In this document: piece after piece, positions 63,301 through 64,000 of the stretch
How positions within the stretch are numbered: position 1 is the stretch's first letter
How the letters are laid out: each line of letters begins with the position of its first letter
Origin: JACKCR01 sp041390305
GTDB taxonomy: Bacteria > Eisenbacteria > RBG-16-71-46 > CAIMUX01
Length of the DNA: 64,000 nucleotides
Assembly: GCA_041390305.1 (NCBI GenBank)
Contig: JAWKQE010000001.1
Coordinates: 310,001-374,000, forward strand
Reading direction: 5' to 3'
Program-made: the position numbers and the translations under genes
The notes under the pieces: model-generated
Seen by the model: the letters and a program-made list of their open reading frames with translations, nothing else
What the model was told of the DNA's origin: nothing
Database searches by the model: none

Positions 63301-63587
63301 TCCTTCGTGATCCTGCGAGCGTCGAGGACCTGGTCCGGTACCTTAGGTCCGAGGAAGGGTCCCGGATACCCGAAGGAGCCATTGGGTTGGCGTCTGTCGG
63401 TACACAGGAGGCGGAGATTGCTCTTCTTGGCCTGAGGGAGCAGTCAGACGCGTCCCTTGTAGAAGCGTTGGTACACTTTGGGAGTGACACCTGTATAAAG
63501 CGGGCGATTGAGATTGCAAAGGCGCGCGAGGGAGCTGGGGCGGCTGCGGCGTGGCTCGCGGAACAGTGTGCTGTCGTTTCAGTATGA
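60378..63587 (+). CDS. Large STAND/NACHT-type NTPase with nuclease-like N-terminus, candidate defence protein
   Basis: ATG 60378 follows AAGGAGGGG and opens 1069 residues. Residues 1-140 resemble a PD-(D/E)xK/Mrr-like nuclease fold: FHALGDELLPRISPRYFPVV, GDSIRGQPDSYV (acidic positions near 44 and 52) and SVAIQYSVQQRAWW, with Ser where a Lys is usual. A STAND-type NTPase follows: Walker A at 232-236 in SDSGIGKTSLLAHF, Walker B near 304-311 in LTVVLDGLDETTN, and a sensor-like VLVVSSRPEFWRK. From about 600 the sequence is helical-repeat-like (EQALATEILARLRCPESRDA, EALVHFGSDTCIKRAIEIAK). Avs-type anti-phage proteins share this nuclease-NTPase-repeat plan. Base use is less GC-rich than its neighbours, suggesting acquisition. 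Confidence 0.8.
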   Translation: MPSGTISALQKLKDAEFHALGDELLPRISPRYFPVVPHGRNESGDSIRGQPDSYVGDDAASCSVAIQYSVQQRAWWTKAIEDITEARNACPKAVEIVIVLPRDLDREKPAKGAGRNWHDEAKKAAAPARLTVIGGRALSEQLDTTCQDLRSFHLGIPFSRISWHALVAGSREASAEAVHRLKSFGRYDPTHYVEREADARLFELWQDSLRAASGHSPCSRHETLIPLVSDSGIGKTSLLAHFVERVSSHAPVLLLLARAISFDRDDILKIRVIDQLQGSMDASLRSSEESQVLGLLAGKIPLTVVLDGLDETTNAVGVRRAIDSWIASKFGKACVLVVSSRPEFWRKCSESTWTGSTLRDNKRPSAARSLRYDRDLATLDPRRGVELPGEFTGHELSKAWVQGGRPESEFWQLPQDVRRVLAHPFTLKSALDLLAGGTSPSQLQTRSAILAAWIDARLKAEADPGARITKEQYRECLLVVARTVSKREGSWVPVDELKEVPRFDSSDPPGVVVERLIAANIFETHLEHHDQIRFSFEAIQDFFLAESMLDDIENDPKSAADSIAELPFSEVVGRLERIGERVSTKSIREAFVEALSGFDGLKAAVVLRTGADCYSPECRATVVSRIAPMLDSPMHAEQALATEILARLRCPESRDALEAHWTANAVGRRLHATVSRAAMSHGLVSLVPHVFGTRWFTDERYFVDLRPELLATTVEFREALAKYALQFVPSDGDSDDYHRALSTLAYLKDERGVDPVRERTNNSMPLAYESQYLLAIGSREALDVYSTLVDRFVEAKNAGLDHESEKHWDYGVIPWAGVANLVTSEVEEFVCGQIDSTETVRRGIGRSLAQRLGTGRLIGHMVRHWGADDCTHLRTRGLGNRLGSEAWIELWNQIAEAGERKALAVIAGDLRDPRVEGLLIKSLVVPKIGGYCAGSLAEMGSQQACAAMRHLLASGGRTDESWDWDRHMAFIALCVLRDPASVEDLVRYLRSEEGSRIPEGAIGLASVGTQEAEIALLGLREQSDASLVEALVHFGSDTCIKRAIEIAKAREGAGAAAAWLAEQCAVVSV

Positions 63588-63626
63588 GAGGTATTCGCGG
63601 CGGCCTGAGCGGGACGTATCGCACTG

Positions 63627-63836
63627 ATGTCAGATCGAGCCGTTCCTGACTTCGTGCTAGCACAGGAGCCAGCCAAGGCGGTCCTTGAGTGCGTTCGATC
63701 AATTGTGGCTGGTATTGACGGGTTGGTAGTGCGGAAGTTGCTGCGAGGGTGGTACGAGCTTCGCGGAACTCGGAGGACCTTAGCCTCAGCTCGCTTGGAA
63801 ACAAGACGTTGTCGGACGTGGCCTTTCTTGAATTGA
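63627..63836 (+). CDS. Short uncharacterised ORF after the STAND gene
   Basis: The 69-codon frame begins MSDRAVPDFVLAQEPAKAVL and continues ECVRSIVAGIDGLVVRKLLR. The first 45 residues look protein-like, but the end turns Arg-rich. A different frame from about 63780 reads SLGNKTLSDVAFLELTDRGD. A frameshifted gene running beyond the window is possible. No domain is recognised and there is no clear ribosome binding site. Confidence 0.25.
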   Translation: MSDRAVPDFVLAQEPAKAVLECVRSIVAGIDGLVVRKLLRGWYELRGTRRTLASARLETRRCRTWPFLN

Positions 63837-63917
63837 CAGACCGAGGCGACGTTGCGTGCTGGCGGAGTTCGTCGAAGGGAATCGATCCGTTCAAAAGACT
63901 ATCATGTATCCGACCTG

Positions 63918-64000
63918 ATGTTGGAACGCTTGGCGGCATTCGATCGCGAGAGTGTGCTGAGCACGCTGCGCACGATGTTACGCGCCAACACCCACGAGGG
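63918..64000 (+). CDS. Possible start of a gene cut by the right edge
   Basis: From ATG 63918 the frame reads MLERLAAFDRESVLSTLRTM and LRANTHE up to the last base. The helical, balanced composition looks coding, but only 27 codons are visible and no ribosome binding site precedes it, so it may also be the interior of a gene that begins upstream in the same frame. Confidence 0.25.
   Translation, partial: MLERLAAFDRESVLSTLRTMLRANTHE

Overview
The window looks like chromosomal DNA of a high-GC Gram-negative bacterium. An outer membrane is implied by a TonB-dependent receptor, an OmpA-like lipoprotein, a beta-barrel protein and a surface-repeat protein. A multiheme cytochrome ending in a FlgD-type C-terminal module, a cytoplasmic tricorn protease, DUF5658 and DUF4154 proteins and a PEP-CTERM protein together suggest an FCB-like or Eisenbacteria/Krumholzibacteriota-like lineage. 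That placement is inference. No rRNA, tRNA, CRISPR array or insertion sequence was recognised.

Layout. 1-10.7 kb: a decayed Ser/Thr kinase, a single-domain response regulator, a five-heme cytochrome, and small enzyme genes (SRPBCC, ATP-grasp, tandem GNAT, DUF2834, DUF2202, Cdd1-like, YkgJ, Nudix, STAS). 10.7-19 kb, minus strand: a tightly packed operon running from a CHASE8-type sensor kinase through a REC-HisKA protein, a degenerate ATPase fragment, a YfiR-like periplasmic protein, a TonB-dependent receptor and a FIST sensor to a hybrid kinase. 19-28 kb: HAD phosphatase, DUF5658, barrel protein, a BlaI/M56-TonB pair with two palindromic operators, methyltransferase, GAPDH and a 16-residue-repeat surface protein. 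28-35 kb: EF-P, EamA transporter, IlvE, and a YpdA-like flavoprotein fused to a polyferredoxin next to a bacilliredoxin. 35-41 kb: a PEP-CTERM gene broken by a stop codon, an M23-like membrane protein, a lipoprotein/histidine kinase/NtrC-type regulator operon, and an OmpA lipoprotein. 41-45 kb: an RRM protein, a MESH1-like HD hydrolase, GNAT and a RhlE-like helicase.

45-50 kb holds what looks like a ceramide pathway: serine palmitoyltransferase, a GNAT-fold candidate ceramide synthase, an NAD-dependent epimerase/reductase and a PAP2/Aur1-like membrane enzyme, joined by short overlaps and preceded by a good sigma-70 promoter. 46-54.4 kb is unusually rich in short tandem repeats, both coding and intergenic, around an HNH endonuclease gene and an unknown membrane protein. 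54.5-59.7 kb: tricorn protease and a COG2403-type P-loop protein. 60-64 kb: a less GC-rich segment dominated by a 1069-residue protein with a nuclease-like N-terminus, a STAND/NACHT-type NTPase and a helical-repeat C-terminus, a plausible anti-phage gene.

Several conserved genes are broken by single-base shifts (kinase, DUF2202, barrel protein, HD hydrolase, helicase) and two by in-frame stops. Either this sequence has uncorrected indels or the genome carries many recent pseudogenes. The reads would have to decide.
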